Source: an uncultured Alphaproteobacteria bacterium (lineage in GTDB: Bacteria; Pseudomonadota; Alphaproteobacteria; Caulobacterales; Parvularculaceae). Taken from it: DNA of 64,000 nucleotides. This document shows positions 28,073-35,919 of this stretch, piece after piece; the stretch's first letter is position 1; every line of letters begins with the position of its first letter. The translations under genes were made by a program, and so were the position numbers. Under the pieces are notes generated by a model. That model had not been told where the DNA came from and made no database searches. It worked only from the letters and a program-made list of their open reading frames with translations. Location: assembly GCA_937895955.1 (NCBI GenBank), contig CALAZI010000197.1, positions 1-64,000 on the forward strand. Direction: 5' to 3'.

Positions 28073-28602
28073 TTGGCTCGCCCGCCGAATGATCGACGGC
28101 TTCGGCGCGCGGTACGATTTCGACGTCAGCTATATGCGCGCGATGCTGGCGACATCCCCCGCTGCCTTTTTCAAGTTCATCGCCGTGACGAAGCTCTCGC
28201 GCCACGCGGAGGCGGCGCCGAAGCAAGCGCTGTTCGCGGCGCGCCTTGTCGGCGTGATGACGGAAGATTGCGGGCCGTGCGTCCAGATCGTCGTCGACAT
28301 GGCGCGCGGCGGGCGTCGCCGACGGCGACGTTGCCGCTGTCCTGTCGCGCGACATCGACATAATGAGCGAGAACGCGAGGATCGGCTTTCTTTTCGCCGA
28401 TCGCGTCGCTCGCCGCGACGACGCCGACGCGATCCGGGAGGAAGTGCGGGCGAAATGGGGCGACAAAGGGGTCCTCGACCTCACCTTTGCGCTCCAGGCG
28501 TCACGCCTTTATCCGATGGTGAAGGCGGGCATGGGCTACGCCAGGGAATGCGTGCGCGTCAAAGTGGGCGACAAGCCCGTCGCCGTCGTGAAGGCCGCAT
28601 GA
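28065..28602 (+). pseudogene. AhpD/carboxymuconolactone-decarboxylase-like gene with a frameshift
   Basis: Residues 1-80 read well (MRSWLARRMIDGFGARYDFD, Cys69-Gly-Pro-Cys72 as the redox CxxC of AhpD-like proteins). The frame then breaks within a GC-only run near 28300-28310. Moving by one base restores a coherent continuation (AGVADGDVAAVLSRDIDIMS, then GFLFADRVARRDDADAIREE) to the TGA at 28602. The sum of both parts is about 179 residues, the family's normal length. Either the gene is recently broken or one base is miscalled. AAGGAG precedes ATG 28065. ECF41 genes are typically neighbours of such carboxymuconolactone decarboxylase-like proteins, so it is the expected effector. Confidence 0.8.
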
Positions 28603-29480
28603 GCGATACTGCGGAGGAATTCGAGAAATGCCGGCTACGCCTGTTCGGCCTCGCCTATCGCATGCTCGGCTCGGCGGCGGACGCCGAAGACATTGTGCAG
28701 GAGACCTTCGTTCGCGCACGGACGACGGCGGCGGATGAACTCCGCTCGCCTGAGGCGTTTTTCGTCACGATTGCGACGCGCCTCTGCCTTGATGAATTGA
28801 AATCGGCGAAAAAGAAGCGAGAATCCTACGTTGGCGTGTGGCGCCCGGAGCCGATCGCCAGCGTCGATGGCATGACGCCGGAGACCGCCGTCGAACACGC
28901 CGATGACCTTTCCTTCGCGCTCCTCTTGACGCTTGAAAGGCTGTCGCCGCCGGAGCGCGCCGCGTTCCTCCTCCACGACGTGTTCGACACGCCTTTCCCT
29001 GACGTCGCGTCGATGCTTGGCAAGTCTGAAGCTGCTTGCCGGCAGCTCGCCTCAAGGGCTCGAAAAGCGGTGCGCGAAGCAAGACCGGCGCGGAAGGTCT
29101 CGCCTGAATCGCATCAGGCGCTGCTCATGAAATTCGCGGAAGCGGTCGCGTCAGGCGATGCAAAGAAGCTTGAGGCGCTGCTTGCCGCGGACGCCGTCGC
29201 CTATTCGGACGGCGGCGGCGTCAAGATTGCCGCGCTCAATCCGATTTTTGGGGCGGGAAGGATCGCGCGGTTCCTGAACGGGCTTGCTTCGAAAGCCGCG
29301 CGCCTTGGCGTCACGCCCTCCTTCCGGCTCGCCGAGATCAATGGCGCGGCGGCGTTTCTCATCGACTGGAATGGCGCGCTCGACCAGATTCTCTCGGTCG
29401 AAACCGACGGCGAGAAGATCATTGCCGTTTTCATGGTGCGCAATCCGGAAAAGCTGAAGGCGGTCGCCGCTGGCCCCTGA
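28599..29480 (+). CDS. ECF41-family RNA polymerase sigma factor (SigJ-like)
   Basis: A 293-residue sigma factor. Sigma region 2 contains LRLFGLAYRMLGSAADAEDIVQE-like sequence from residue 12, and sigma region 4 contains LERLSPPERAAFLLHDVF and ACRQLASRARKAV near 110-155. A C-terminal SnoaL-like domain of about 110 residues is typical of ECF41 and replaces a separate anti-sigma factor. The start overlaps the AhpD-like stop as ATGA. It should direct transcription from the TGTCACA/CGTC promoter at 27639 and so control its own operon. Confidence 0.92.
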   Translation: MSDTAEEFEKCRLRLFGLAYRMLGSAADAEDIVQETFVRARTTAADELRSPEAFFVTIATRLCLDELKSAKKKRESYVGVWRPEPIASVDGMTPETAVEHADDLSFALLLTLERLSPPERAAFLLHDVFDTPFPDVASMLGKSEAACRQLASRARKAVREARPARKVSPESHQALLMKFAEAVASGDAKKLEALLAADAVAYSDGGGVKIAALNPIFGAGRIARFLNGLASKAARLGVTPSFRLAEINGAAAFLIDWNGALDQILSVETDGEKIIAVFMVRNPEKLKAVAAGP

Positions 29481-29737
29481 ACGGCTAGGGCCGCCTGGAC
29501 GAGTACGCCGAGGGAGTTCACCGTCGCGGCATGCGGCATGCGCTTGCCTGACCATCGGCATTTTTTCAACAGTCAGCGTATTCAATACGGCTAACGGACG
29601 CTTAGTAACTATCGAACTTGCGCAAGGGGGCGGCGCCCGCAAGCGGTCGCCAACCATGCCTCCGCGATCCTTGCGCTGTTGCGTTGGGGAGAATACGCAG
29701 CGAGCGAAGGATCTGGCTCATCCTGGGTTTTAACGGC

Positions 29738-30193
29738 TCATCCGCCGCGGACAAATATGATCATCACGCAAAACAGCGTCAGGGCCGACATGACGCAGGC
29801 AGGGATCAGGCAAATCTGTATCCACGCTTCGCGGCCGCTGATGGCACCCGTAAACGTGTCATGCGGCTCCTCCAGGAATTTCGACCATGAGCTCTTTGTA
29901 TCGAGCCGCTTCTTTCCGACGCGCGCCATGGCGTAGGGCGTTCCGACATACATGAGGAAGTAGAACGCCGAGATCGCCACCATGAACAGCGCCTCGCCAT
30001 CGACGCTGAAGGTGAGAAAAAGCGCCGCAAACGCTACAGCGTGAATGGCGATGTAGGATTTGACGACTCCTGGATGAACCAGAGGCTCCTCTGCCGGCGC
30101 AGCCTTCGACTCCCCATCCGGAGCGGACGGCGAAAAACTTTGAGAATCCGGCGGTTTTGTCTTGTGCTGCGGGCGGATAAGCGTTTCTGACAT
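29738..30193 (-). CDS. Predicted membrane protein under NsrR-type operator
   Basis: A 151-residue protein with a Pro/Ser-rich, charged N-terminal tail of about 50 residues and then three hydrophobic segments (HAVAFAALFLTFSV, LFMVAISAFYFLMYVG, IQICLIPACVMSALTLFCVM). I recognise no family. ATG 30193 has AGGA at a good distance; an upstream in-frame extension would run through the operator. The NsrR-type palindrome lies 13-35 bases before the start, so it is probably derepressed by nitric oxide. Confidence 0.65.
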   Translation of the reverse strand: MSETLIRPQHKTKPPDSQSFSPSAPDGESKAAPAEEPLVHPGVVKSYIAIHAVAFAALFLTFSVDGEALFMVAISAFYFLMYVGTPYAMARVGKKRLDTKSSWSKFLEEPHDTFTGAISGREAWIQICLIPACVMSALTLFCVMIIFVRGG

Positions 30194-30205
30194 GACGATT
30201 CCTAA

Positions 30206-30228
30206 AACATGCATAACAGATACATGTT
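30206..30228. promoter_or_regulatory. NsrR-type operator
   Basis: The palindrome AACATGCAT-AACAG-ATACATGTT has 9+5+9 spacing and matches the AAnATGyAT-n5-ATrCATnTT form of NsrR sites. It lies between the divergent membrane-protein gene and the nsrR-like gene. Confidence 0.78.
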
Positions 30229-30285
30229 TTATATTGCAGGATGCGAGAAAAAGCAATATATTATATGCACCTTATAGGAGGGCCC

Positions 30286-30726
30286 ATGCGCCTGAATGTG
30301 CAGACCGATTATGCGCTGCGGCTGTTGATGCATCTCGCCGTCAACAAGGATGCGCTCGTAACTATTGCGGAGACGGCCGACCGCTATCGGATTTCCCGCA
30401 ATCACCTCATGAAAGTCGCCTACATTCTCGGGCGGGAGGGATTCGTTGAAACAGTGCGGGGCCGCTCAGGCGGCCTGCGGCTCGCAAGGCCGGCGCGGGA
30501 AATCGGCGTCGGCGATGTCATCCGGAGCATGGAAGGCGATTTCGCGCTTGTCGAATGTTTTCAGGACGGCAAGGGCGAATGCCTGATCACCCGGGCTTGC
30601 AAGCTTAAGGGTGTATTGCACGAAGCGATGGCTGCCTTCATCGCGACGCTTGATCAATACAGCATTCATGATCTGACGGCGCGCAATCCCGGCCTCAAGA
30701 CCCTGCTTGCCTCCGAGGCCGCCTGA
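30286..30726 (+). CDS. nsrR: Rrf2-family regulator, NsrR type (nitric-oxide sensor)
   Basis: A 146-residue winged-helix regulator that opens MRLNVQTDYALRLLMHLAV as Rrf2 proteins do. Three cysteines, Cys91, Cys99 and Cys105 (C-x7-C-x5-C), match the cluster-binding spacing of NsrR rather than IscR. The start ATG 30286 follows AGGAGG with a short gap; upstream in-frame codons lack a site. Its stop overlaps the globin start (TGATG). With the operator at 30206 and a truncated globin downstream, a role in NO sensing is the best reading. Confidence 0.88.
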   Translation: MRLNVQTDYALRLLMHLAVNKDALVTIAETADRYRISRNHLMKVAYILGREGFVETVRGRSGGLRLARPAREIGVGDVIRSMEGDFALVECFQDGKGECLITRACKLKGVLHEAMAAFIATLDQYSIHDLTARNPGLKTLLASEAA

Positions 30727-31175
30727 TGGAGCGGCAATATTACGCCAGCGCCGAGGAACGCCGCGCCGAAATCCAGGCCCACGCCCATGCGATGGGGATC
30801 ACTGAAGATTATATATCAATGCTCGTCGATACGTTTTACGAGCGCATCCGCGGCCATGAGCTGATCGGGCCAATATTCGACGAGGCGATCGGCGATAATT
30901 GGCCGCCGCATCTCGCCAAGATGAAGCAGTTCTGGAGCTCCGTCGCCCTCAATACCGGGGTTTATTCCGGCAAGCCCGTACCCGCGCACCAGAAGCTCTC
31001 CCGCGCGCAGCCATGGCATTTCAACATCTGGCTCGCGCTCTTCCGTCAGACCCTCGAAGACACCGCTCCGAGCCGCGAGGCCATCGCCTATTTCATGGAG
31101 CGCGCCGAACGTATCGCGCAGAGCCTGCAGCTTGCGATGTTCGGCGTGCCCGGCATTCCGCCGGGGCGCGAATGA
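30726..31175 (+). CDS. Group III truncated haemoglobin
   Basis: A single-domain globin of 149 residues. LVDTFYERIRGHELIGPIF is the usual start of the P-type (group III) globin fold, FWSSVALNTGVYSGKP is the E-helix region, and His88 in PVPAHQKL is the likely proximal haem ligand. It is coupled to nsrR and followed by an overlapping membrane-protein gene, so it probably helps detoxify NO or handles O2 under nitrosative stress. Confidence 0.9.
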   Translation: MERQYYASAEERRAEIQAHAHAMGITEDYISMLVDTFYERIRGHELIGPIFDEAIGDNWPPHLAKMKQFWSSVALNTGVYSGKPVPAHQKLSRAQPWHFNIWLALFRQTLEDTAPSREAIAYFMERAERIAQSLQLAMFGVPGIPPGRE

Positions 31176-31600
31176 GCGGGCGGGCGATCGCTCCGGCGCT
31201 GTCGCTTTTGTGGGCGGGGCTTGTGCTCGGCGGCTCGCTGATCGCCGCACCCGCGATATTTCAGGCGCAGACCTTGAGTCTCCCTGTTGCCCTTGATGTC
31301 GGGAGCGCGCAATTCCTATGGATCGGAATCGCCGAAGGCGCCCTCTGCGCGGCGTTTCTTCTGGCGCAGAGTTTCGCGGGCGGCGTCAACTGGAAGCTCG
31401 CCGCGGTCCCGTTCTTCCTGCTTCTCGTGCAGCGCTTCATTATCATGCCACCCCTCGATGCGCGAACGCTGCAGATCATCGCCGGGGAAAGCGCTGGCGA
31501 AAGCCATCTTCATATCGTCTTTATCGTTATGGAGGTCATCAAGGTGATCGCACTGTTTGTCATTGCCTGGGCAGGCCTGTCCGCTGATGCGCGGCGCTGA
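31172..31600 (+). CDS. Four-helix membrane protein in the nsrR operon
   Basis: A 142-residue integral membrane protein with four hydrophobic segments. PPLDARTLQIIAGE and ESHLHIVFIVME lie in the second half, where HLH could bind metal or haem. The start overlaps the globin stop as ATGA, and the next gene follows after 3 bases. I recognise no specific family. The operon context suggests NO or respiratory stress. Confidence 0.75.
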   Translation: MSGRAIAPALSLLWAGLVLGGSLIAAPAIFQAQTLSLPVALDVGSAQFLWIGIAEGALCAAFLLAQSFAGGVNWKLAAVPFFLLLVQRFIIMPPLDARTLQIIAGESAGESHLHIVFIVMEVIKVIALFVIAWAGLSADARR

Positions 31601-31603
31601 GCG

Positions 31604-31915
31604 ATGCCAATTCGCAAGGACTTTCCCGCCTTCCTCTCAAAATATTCCGAAACGCCGGTTTTCACACAGGAGACCGTGCCGCCGAAGCTTACTTCCGTGC
31701 ACGACACGAAGCTGGGCGTCTGGGGCAAGCTCGTCGTACTCGAAGGCGAACTCGATTACGTCGTGCCCGGGCCGCCGCCAGCCCGCCAGCGCATCACGCC
31801 ATGGAATTACAGCGTCATCGAACCCGCCGTGCCGCACCGCGTCGAACTGAATGGCTCGGTGCGCTTCAAGGTTGAGTTTTACCGCGATAAAGCCGGAGAA
31901 TTGTCCGGCCAGTAG
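31604..31915 (+). CDS. DUF1971 protein (YeaR/TehB-like cupin)
   Basis: A 103-residue small beta-barrel of the DUF1971 family (KLGVWGKLVVLEGELDYVV, then PAVPHRVEL, then VKFEFYR-like FKVEFYRD). In E. coli the DUF1971 protein YeaR belongs to a nitrate/NO-induced operon regulated by NsrR and NarL, which fits its place here as the last gene of nsrR-globin-membrane protein. The 3' end overlaps the convergent YggS gene by 37 bases. Confidence 0.85.
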   Translation: MPIRKDFPAFLSKYSETPVFTQETVPPKLTSVHDTKLGVWGKLVVLEGELDYVVPGPPPARQRITPWNYSVIEPAVPHRVELNGSVRFKVEFYRDKAGELSGQ

Positions 31916-32652
31916 TGACTATCCGGCAGAGGCCGAGCGCCGAATATCGCCTGACCGACGCGCACCAGCGTTGCGCCTTCCTCGACAGCAATCTCGAAAT
32001 CTCCCGACATGCCCATCGAGAGCCCGTCGAAACTCATTCCCTGCGGCGCGCGGTTGCGCAGCATGTTCTGCAGAACACTCATCAGCCGGAAACACTGGCG
32101 CACGCGCTGTTTATCGGCCGAAAACACGGCGAGCGTCATCAGACCCTTAACGCGCAGTCGGTCGAATGCAGGAAGCTCTCTCACAAAGGGCAGGATATCG
32201 GTTGGATCAAGACCGTATTTGTTCGCCTCGCCCGAACTGTTAACCTGCACATAGACATCAAGCATGCGATCTTCGATCTCTAGGCGGCGCTGCAGCGCTT
32301 CGGCGAGTTTCGTACTTCCCAGTGCCTGAAACTCATCGGCAAGCCGCGCGACATGTTTCACCTTGTTGGTCTGCAGACGGCCGATAAGCGACCAGCGCGC
32401 TGTCAAATCGGCGAGGCGCTCCGCCTTGCCTTGCAGCTCCTGCACTTTGTTTTCGCCGAACCGTCCGCATCCCGCCGCGCGGGCGAAGCGGATGCGCGCA
32501 TCGTCCACAGTTTTCGTGACAGGCAGCAGCTCGACGCTTTCGGGGACGCGGCCCGCTCGGAAGCACGCGGCGTCTATACGCGACCGAACGGCGCAGATAT
32601 TGCGCTCAATGTCGGCGGATGATGCGGCTATCGGGAATGCGGCGTTGTTCAT
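31879..32652 (-). CDS. YggS-family pyridoxal-phosphate homeostasis protein
   Basis: A 257-residue alanine-racemase-like barrel of the YggS/PLPBP family. The PLP lysine lies in LLPVTKTV near residue 47, followed by FGENKVQE, WSLIGRLQTNKVK and the C-terminal MGMSGDFEIAVEEGATLVRVG phosphate-binding region. It keeps free PLP at a safe level in the cytoplasm. It is convergent with the NsrR operon and not obviously linked to it. Confidence 0.93.
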   Translation of the reverse strand: MNNAAFPIAASSADIERNICAVRSRIDAACFRAGRVPESVELLPVTKTVDDARIRFARAAGCGRFGENKVQELQGKAERLADLTARWSLIGRLQTNKVKHVARLADEFQALGSTKLAEALQRRLEIEDRMLDVYVQVNSSGEANKYGLDPTDILPFVRELPAFDRLRVKGLMTLAVFSADKQRVRQCFRLMSVLQNMLRNRAPQGMSFDGLSMGMSGDFEIAVEEGATLVRVGQAIFGARPLPDSHYWPDNSPALSR

Positions 32653-32772
32653 TTGAAAGCAAAACGCTGACTAATCCTGGGACGACGAAACAATCGAACC
32701 GAGCCGCAGCGGAATCATATCTGCGAGCTCGTCCAGCATTTATCAGAAACATTGTCCCCGAAACCGGAGTTT

Positions 32773-33423
32773 TCAGAGTGGGGCGCAATCTGTCCGGCCC
32801 GCGCTGCCCGGTAGGCCGTGTAGTATGCGCCAAGCATCGCGCGTCATTTCCCAATAATTTGAGTCACGGGTCGTGCCGTCGGGGCGTATGCTCGTCCGCG
32901 TGCCCATCGGCACAAAACCTGCCGCCTCGATTACCTTTGCCGACGCGAAATTGTCCAGCGCTGCTGTCAAACCGATCAGCCGCACTCCCAGATGTTCGAA
33001 CATCCAGCCGAAACTGCGGGCGGCGCCGGTTTTGCCGACGCCTCTTCCCTGAGCATCTGCTCTGTAGGCGCCGGCAATCTCGGCGGCTGAGCGTTCGGGC
33101 CAGATGGTGAAATAGGAATAAGCTGAAACAGCATCGCCCTCGTCGAGCATGACGCACAGCAATGCGGTGCCCTCCATTCGGCGATGCGCTGCGACCTCTA
33201 CCCAGTTACCGATGTTCTCTCGCGTGAGAGGCCGAGGCAGGTCATAGATCGGGTCGGAGACGGCGGCATCGGTCAGCAGTTCGACCAAGCCCATCACGTG
33301 CTCCGCATTAGCAAGGCGATAAGATGATCCAAGAAGGCTGACATCGGCCTCCCGCACCGCTTGCCGAATGGCTTGCGCTTCCTCGTCGGAAACATCGAAG
33401 CTATTGAGTGGCGGTGCGCTCAT
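32773..33423 (-). CDS. GNAT-family N-acetyltransferase
   Basis: A 216-residue protein with a GNAT core: YSYFTIWPERSAAEIAG, the acetyl-CoA loop AQGRGVGKTGAARSFGW near residue 130, and LTAALDNFASAKVIEAAGFV near 160-180, the classic end of the fold. The substrate is unknown. A 120-base gap separates it from yggS on the same strand. Confidence 0.85.
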   Translation of the reverse strand: MSAPPLNSFDVSDEEAQAIRQAVREADVSLLGSSYRLANAEHVMGLVELLTDAAVSDPIYDLPRPLTRENIGNWVEVAAHRRMEGTALLCVMLDEGDAVSAYSYFTIWPERSAAEIAGAYRADAQGRGVGKTGAARSFGWMFEHLGVRLIGLTAALDNFASAKVIEAAGFVPMGTRTSIRPDGTTRDSNYWEMTRDAWRILHGLPGSAGRTDCAPL

Positions 33424-33539
33424 TTTTTGTCACAGGCATGCGTTGTGCATGCATCAAACGCCCAAACCGGTGCGGTCACAATTTCATCTACGCCTTCTTA
33501 AGCTGGCGGCCCTTTTTATCCCTGGTCGGCGTTGTCAAT

Positions 33540-34094
33540 TCAAGGTCCCGGCAATATCGAGCAGCCACTTTCATCTGATGCCGGCCCTGCAGCCATCTCA
33601 ACAACTGTCTCAGGCTGTCTGTCCTCGCTCTCCCGCATCAGCGCCATGATTTCCGCGCCGAGCGTCAGATCCTGCTCCATGCCGAATTTGTGCTTGCGGA
33701 GCCTTCCTTCGCGGTCGATCAAGAGCAGGGTCGGCGTTCCCTGCATATTGTATTCCGTCATTGTCCTCGGCAGGCTTCCGCCGTCCGAAGGCGCATCGAT
33801 CCCGACCGGGAAGGTAATCCTGTATTCATGCAGGAAGGCTTCGAGCGCTTCCTTTTTTCCCTGGCCGGCATGATGTTCAAACACCGTATGCAGCCCGATG
33901 ACAGCGACATCTTTTTCGTTGAACGTCGCCGCGACGCGTTGTGCTTGCGGCAGCCCGTGCGAGACGCATCCCGGACACAGCATCTGAAACGCCTCGATCA
34001 GCACCACGCGCCCGCGCAGCGACTGAAGTGTCACCGGCGCTTTCGTGTTGAACCAGTGCGTGGCCTGCAGTTCGGGAGCCTGTTGCAGTCTCAT
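33540..34094 (-). CDS. Thioredoxin-like/redoxin protein (AhpC/TSA-TlpA type)
   Basis: A 184-residue thioredoxin-fold protein with Cys40-Pro-Gly-Cys43 and a TlpA/redoxin layout (LRGRVVLIEAFQMLCPGCV, VIGLHTVFEH, GTPTLLLIDREG). No signal peptide is visible, so it is probably cytoplasmic. AAGGA lies 9 bases before ATG. It follows the glutaredoxin and SodC genes on the same strand after a hairpin-rich 166-base gap. Confidence 0.87.
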   Translation of the reverse strand: MRLQQAPELQATHWFNTKAPVTLQSLRGRVVLIEAFQMLCPGCVSHGLPQAQRVAATFNEKDVAVIGLHTVFEHHAGQGKKEALEAFLHEYRITFPVGIDAPSDGGSLPRTMTEYNMQGTPTLLLIDREGRLRKHKFGMEQDLTLGAEIMALMRESEDRQPETVVEMAAGPASDESGCSILPGP

Positions 34095-34184
34095 TGCTCA
34101 TTATCCTTCGTTTTATTTCGCGTACCCTACAAAGTGGTCGGATCGGACGCAGTCTGGACGGCGCCGCTGTCGCTGCGCCGGAAC

Positions 34185-34262
34185 GCCCGCAGTTCCGCGT
34201 TTCGCCATGGGAGAGAGATGCGAAAGCCGAAACTGCGGGCAAGCCCGGTTTTGGACCGGGCT
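34185..34262 (-). repeat. Two adjacent stem-loops between glutaredoxin and redoxin genes
   Basis: GCCCGCAGTTCCGCGTTTCGC at 34185-34205 pairs imperfectly with 34220-34240. AGCCCGGT at 34242-34249 pairs perfectly with ACCGGGCT at 34255-34262, overlapping the glutaredoxin stop. There is no T-run, so a processing or stability element is more likely than a terminator. Confidence 0.55.
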
Positions 34263-34497
34263 ATTTCAGATCGGCGATGCTTGCACCGAAATTTATGTGA
34301 TACGGCTGCCCGCCGATCACGAAGGCCGGCACGGATTTGACGCCGGCTTTTTCTGCTTCCGCGATCCGATTCGGTTTTTCGCCGAGATGCACGATCTCGA
34401 CATTGTATTTCGAGCGGTCGAGGCTTTCCGCGAACTGCTTTTCGGCATCGACGCAGACGGTGCATCCGGCATGATAGAATGTTGCTGTAGTGCTCAT
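34261..34497 (-). CDS. Glutaredoxin-like thioredoxin-fold protein
   Basis: A small protein of 78 residues with Cys12-Thr-Val-Cys15 after the first strand and the cis-Pro segment SVPAFVIGG near residue 55. This is the minimal glutaredoxin/thioredoxin fold. AAGGAG precedes the ATG. It starts 11 bases after the sodC stop and is probably co-transcribed. Confidence 0.85.
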   Translation of the reverse strand: MSTTATFYHAGCTVCVDAEKQFAESLDRSKYNVEIVHLGEKPNRIAEAEKAGVKSVPAFVIGGQPYHINFGASIADLK

Positions 34498-34508
34498 GAT
34501 ATTTCTCC

Positions 34509-35114
34509 TTACTTGGGTGGGTTGGGGTTGCGTGGGCCAAACGCTGCGCAGGCGATTCTCGCGCCAGCGCCTCCGATGGGCTGCGTCTGGTAATCATCCG
34601 GCGCGGCGTGAATAATCAGCGCCGCCCCGTCTGAATCTGTAAGGTCGCTTAATGCGACCGAAGACGTGAAAAAATCTGCGCGCGCGCTTCCGTCCGCATA
34701 CGCATATACATTGGGCAGGTCGCCGCCATGGGCGCCGCCCGGGTGCAGGAAGCCATGCGGACCGCCTTCGCCCTCGACATGTCCGCCCGAAGCCTTGAAG
34801 ACGCCGGTATCGGAACAATCGCCCGTCATATGTAAATGGACGCCGTGCCAGCCGGACGGCAAGTTGTTCGCCCGTAGCTGAATCACGACGCCCTGAACCC
34901 CTTGCCAGGCCAGGACATCCCCGATGCGCTCGCCTTTCCCTCCGATCAGCTTGGCTTTGGCTCTTGCGCCGTAAGCAGACTGCCCCGAATTCGCCGTGAC
35001 GGCCCGCGCGGCCTCTGGCGCGGCCGCGCTTTCGTCCGCGGCGGGGGCCCGCCCGCAAGCGAGGACGCTTGCAAGGCAGGCCATGCCGGCGAGCAAGAGA
35101 GGCGCGCGCGTCAT
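34509..35114 (-). CDS. sodC: Cu/Zn superoxide dismutase, lipoprotein form
   Basis: Dismutates superoxide in the periplasm. The N-terminus carries a lipobox ending LAC with Cys20. The metal ligands are visible in HGVHLHMTGDC (90-100), GGHVEGEGGPHGFLHPGGAHGGDLPN-type sequence (111-135, shown here only by its histidines at 112, 120, 124 and 129) and IIHAAPDDY near the end. Length 201 is normal. Its ATG overlaps the upstream gene's stop as ATGA. Confidence 0.93.
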   Translation of the reverse strand: MTRAPLLLAGMACLASVLACGRAPAADESAAAPEAARAVTANSGQSAYGARAKAKLIGGKGERIGDVLAWQGVQGVVIQLRANNLPSGWHGVHLHMTGDCSDTGVFKASGGHVEGEGGPHGFLHPGGAHGGDLPNVYAYADGSARADFFTSSVALSDLTDSDGAALIIHAAPDDYQTQPIGGAGARIACAAFGPRNPNPPK

Positions 35115-35827
35115 TTCTGCGCCGTCACGCGGCCGGGAAGGGAAAGATCGCCGGAGGCGACGTCATGCACGCCGGTCACGCACAGAAGCGGCGCTTCGCC
35201 GTTCTGGTTGACCTGCAATTCCGCCGTCACCGCATCGAAGGACGTTTTCTCGGTCTTGCTGACCGGAACCGTGATCTTCGCGATCTTGCCGTCGAGGATC
35301 GGGCTCATGCCCGGGCTGTCAAGCGCAATGGGAAGATAGGGGGCCGTCGCCGGGAGCAGATCGACGCCGGGCGACACATCGCGGACCTTGAGACCTGCGC
35401 CGCAGGCTTTGTCCTCGACCAGCACGACCCAGTGCGAATGCCAGTCCGCGCCGTCATTGGCCGGATCGCCGTCCTGATCCTCGTCATAAAGCGGCGTGTC
35501 GTCGAAATCGGGATGCGCCGTGATGGCGAGCGAGAGAATTCCCGATTCCTTGTCGAAGCCGACAACGGAAGGATCGAGATTGGTCGGCCAGACATAGGAC
35601 TCGACTTTTGCGCCCGTAAGCTGACCGACGGGTACGGGCTTCGCGCTTCCGGCGACGCCGGCAAGCTCCATCATGAAAGTGGTGAGGCGGCCGTCAGTCG
35701 TCGCGCCCGCACGGGTGATATCGAAGGCCGGCGTCTTGTCCGCTTCGGTTTTGCTCTTGATCTCGTGTGCGGCGGCCCCCTGGGCCCCGGCTGCTATCGC
35801 AAGAGCGGTCAGTAGTAAACTTTTCAC
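35111..35827 (-). CDS. Periplasmic protein of unknown function upstream of sodC
   Basis: A 238-residue secreted protein with a signal peptide ending GAAAHE. I chose GTG 35827 because GGAG lies 8 bases upstream; the frame can also open at a TTG four codons earlier. The mature part is beta-rich, with DEDQDGDPANDGADWHSHW (an acidic, possibly calcium- or metal-binding stretch with a His pair) and two isolated cysteines. I recognise no family. It is coupled to sodC by ATGA overlap and is divergent from a MarR-type gene. Confidence 0.75.
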   Translation of the reverse strand: MKSLLLTALAIAAGAQGAAAHEIKSKTEADKTPAFDITRAGATTDGRLTTFMMELAGVAGSAKPVPVGQLTGAKVESYVWPTNLDPSVVGFDKESGILSLAITAHPDFDDTPLYDEDQDGDPANDGADWHSHWVVLVEDKACGAGLKVRDVSPGVDLLPATAPYLPIALDSPGMSPILDGKIAKITVPVSKTEKTSFDAVTAELQVNQNGEAPLLCVTGVHDVASGDLSLPGRVTAQK

Positions 35828-35849
35828 TTCAGTCTCCAAGAGGTTTCGA

Positions 35850-35860
35850 CTCGATACGAG
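35850..35860. promoter_or_regulatory. Palindrome in the marR/sodC divergent control region
   Basis: CTCG-ATA-CGAG lies between the divergent starts (35827 and 35920). It is a plausible half of the MarR-type operator, but it is short and unsupported by a second copy. Confidence 0.35.
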
Positions 35861-35884
35861 ATATCTATCTACCCGCCGGAGAAC

Positions 35885-35913
35885 TTGTCAAGAAGGTTTT
35901 TTGTCGATACTAT
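35885..35913 (+). promoter_or_regulatory. Sigma70-like promoter of the MarR gene, possibly leaderless
   Basis: TTGTCA at 35885-35890 and TACTAT at 35908-35913 are 17 bases apart. The chosen ATG is at 35920, only 6 bases after the -10 box, so transcription would begin at or next to the start codon. No ribosome-binding site is visible before 35920. Confidence 0.5.
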
Positions 35914-35919
35914 TATGAA

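Noticed and set aside
28300..28320. Programmed frameshift in the AhpD-like gene
   Set aside because: There is no slippery heptamer or downstream stimulatory structure; a sequencing error or true mutation is simpler.
29618..29625. Another TTGCGCAA copy after the ECF41 operon
   Set aside because: It stands alone, is far from sugar genes and is not near a start codon; chance occurrence is likely.
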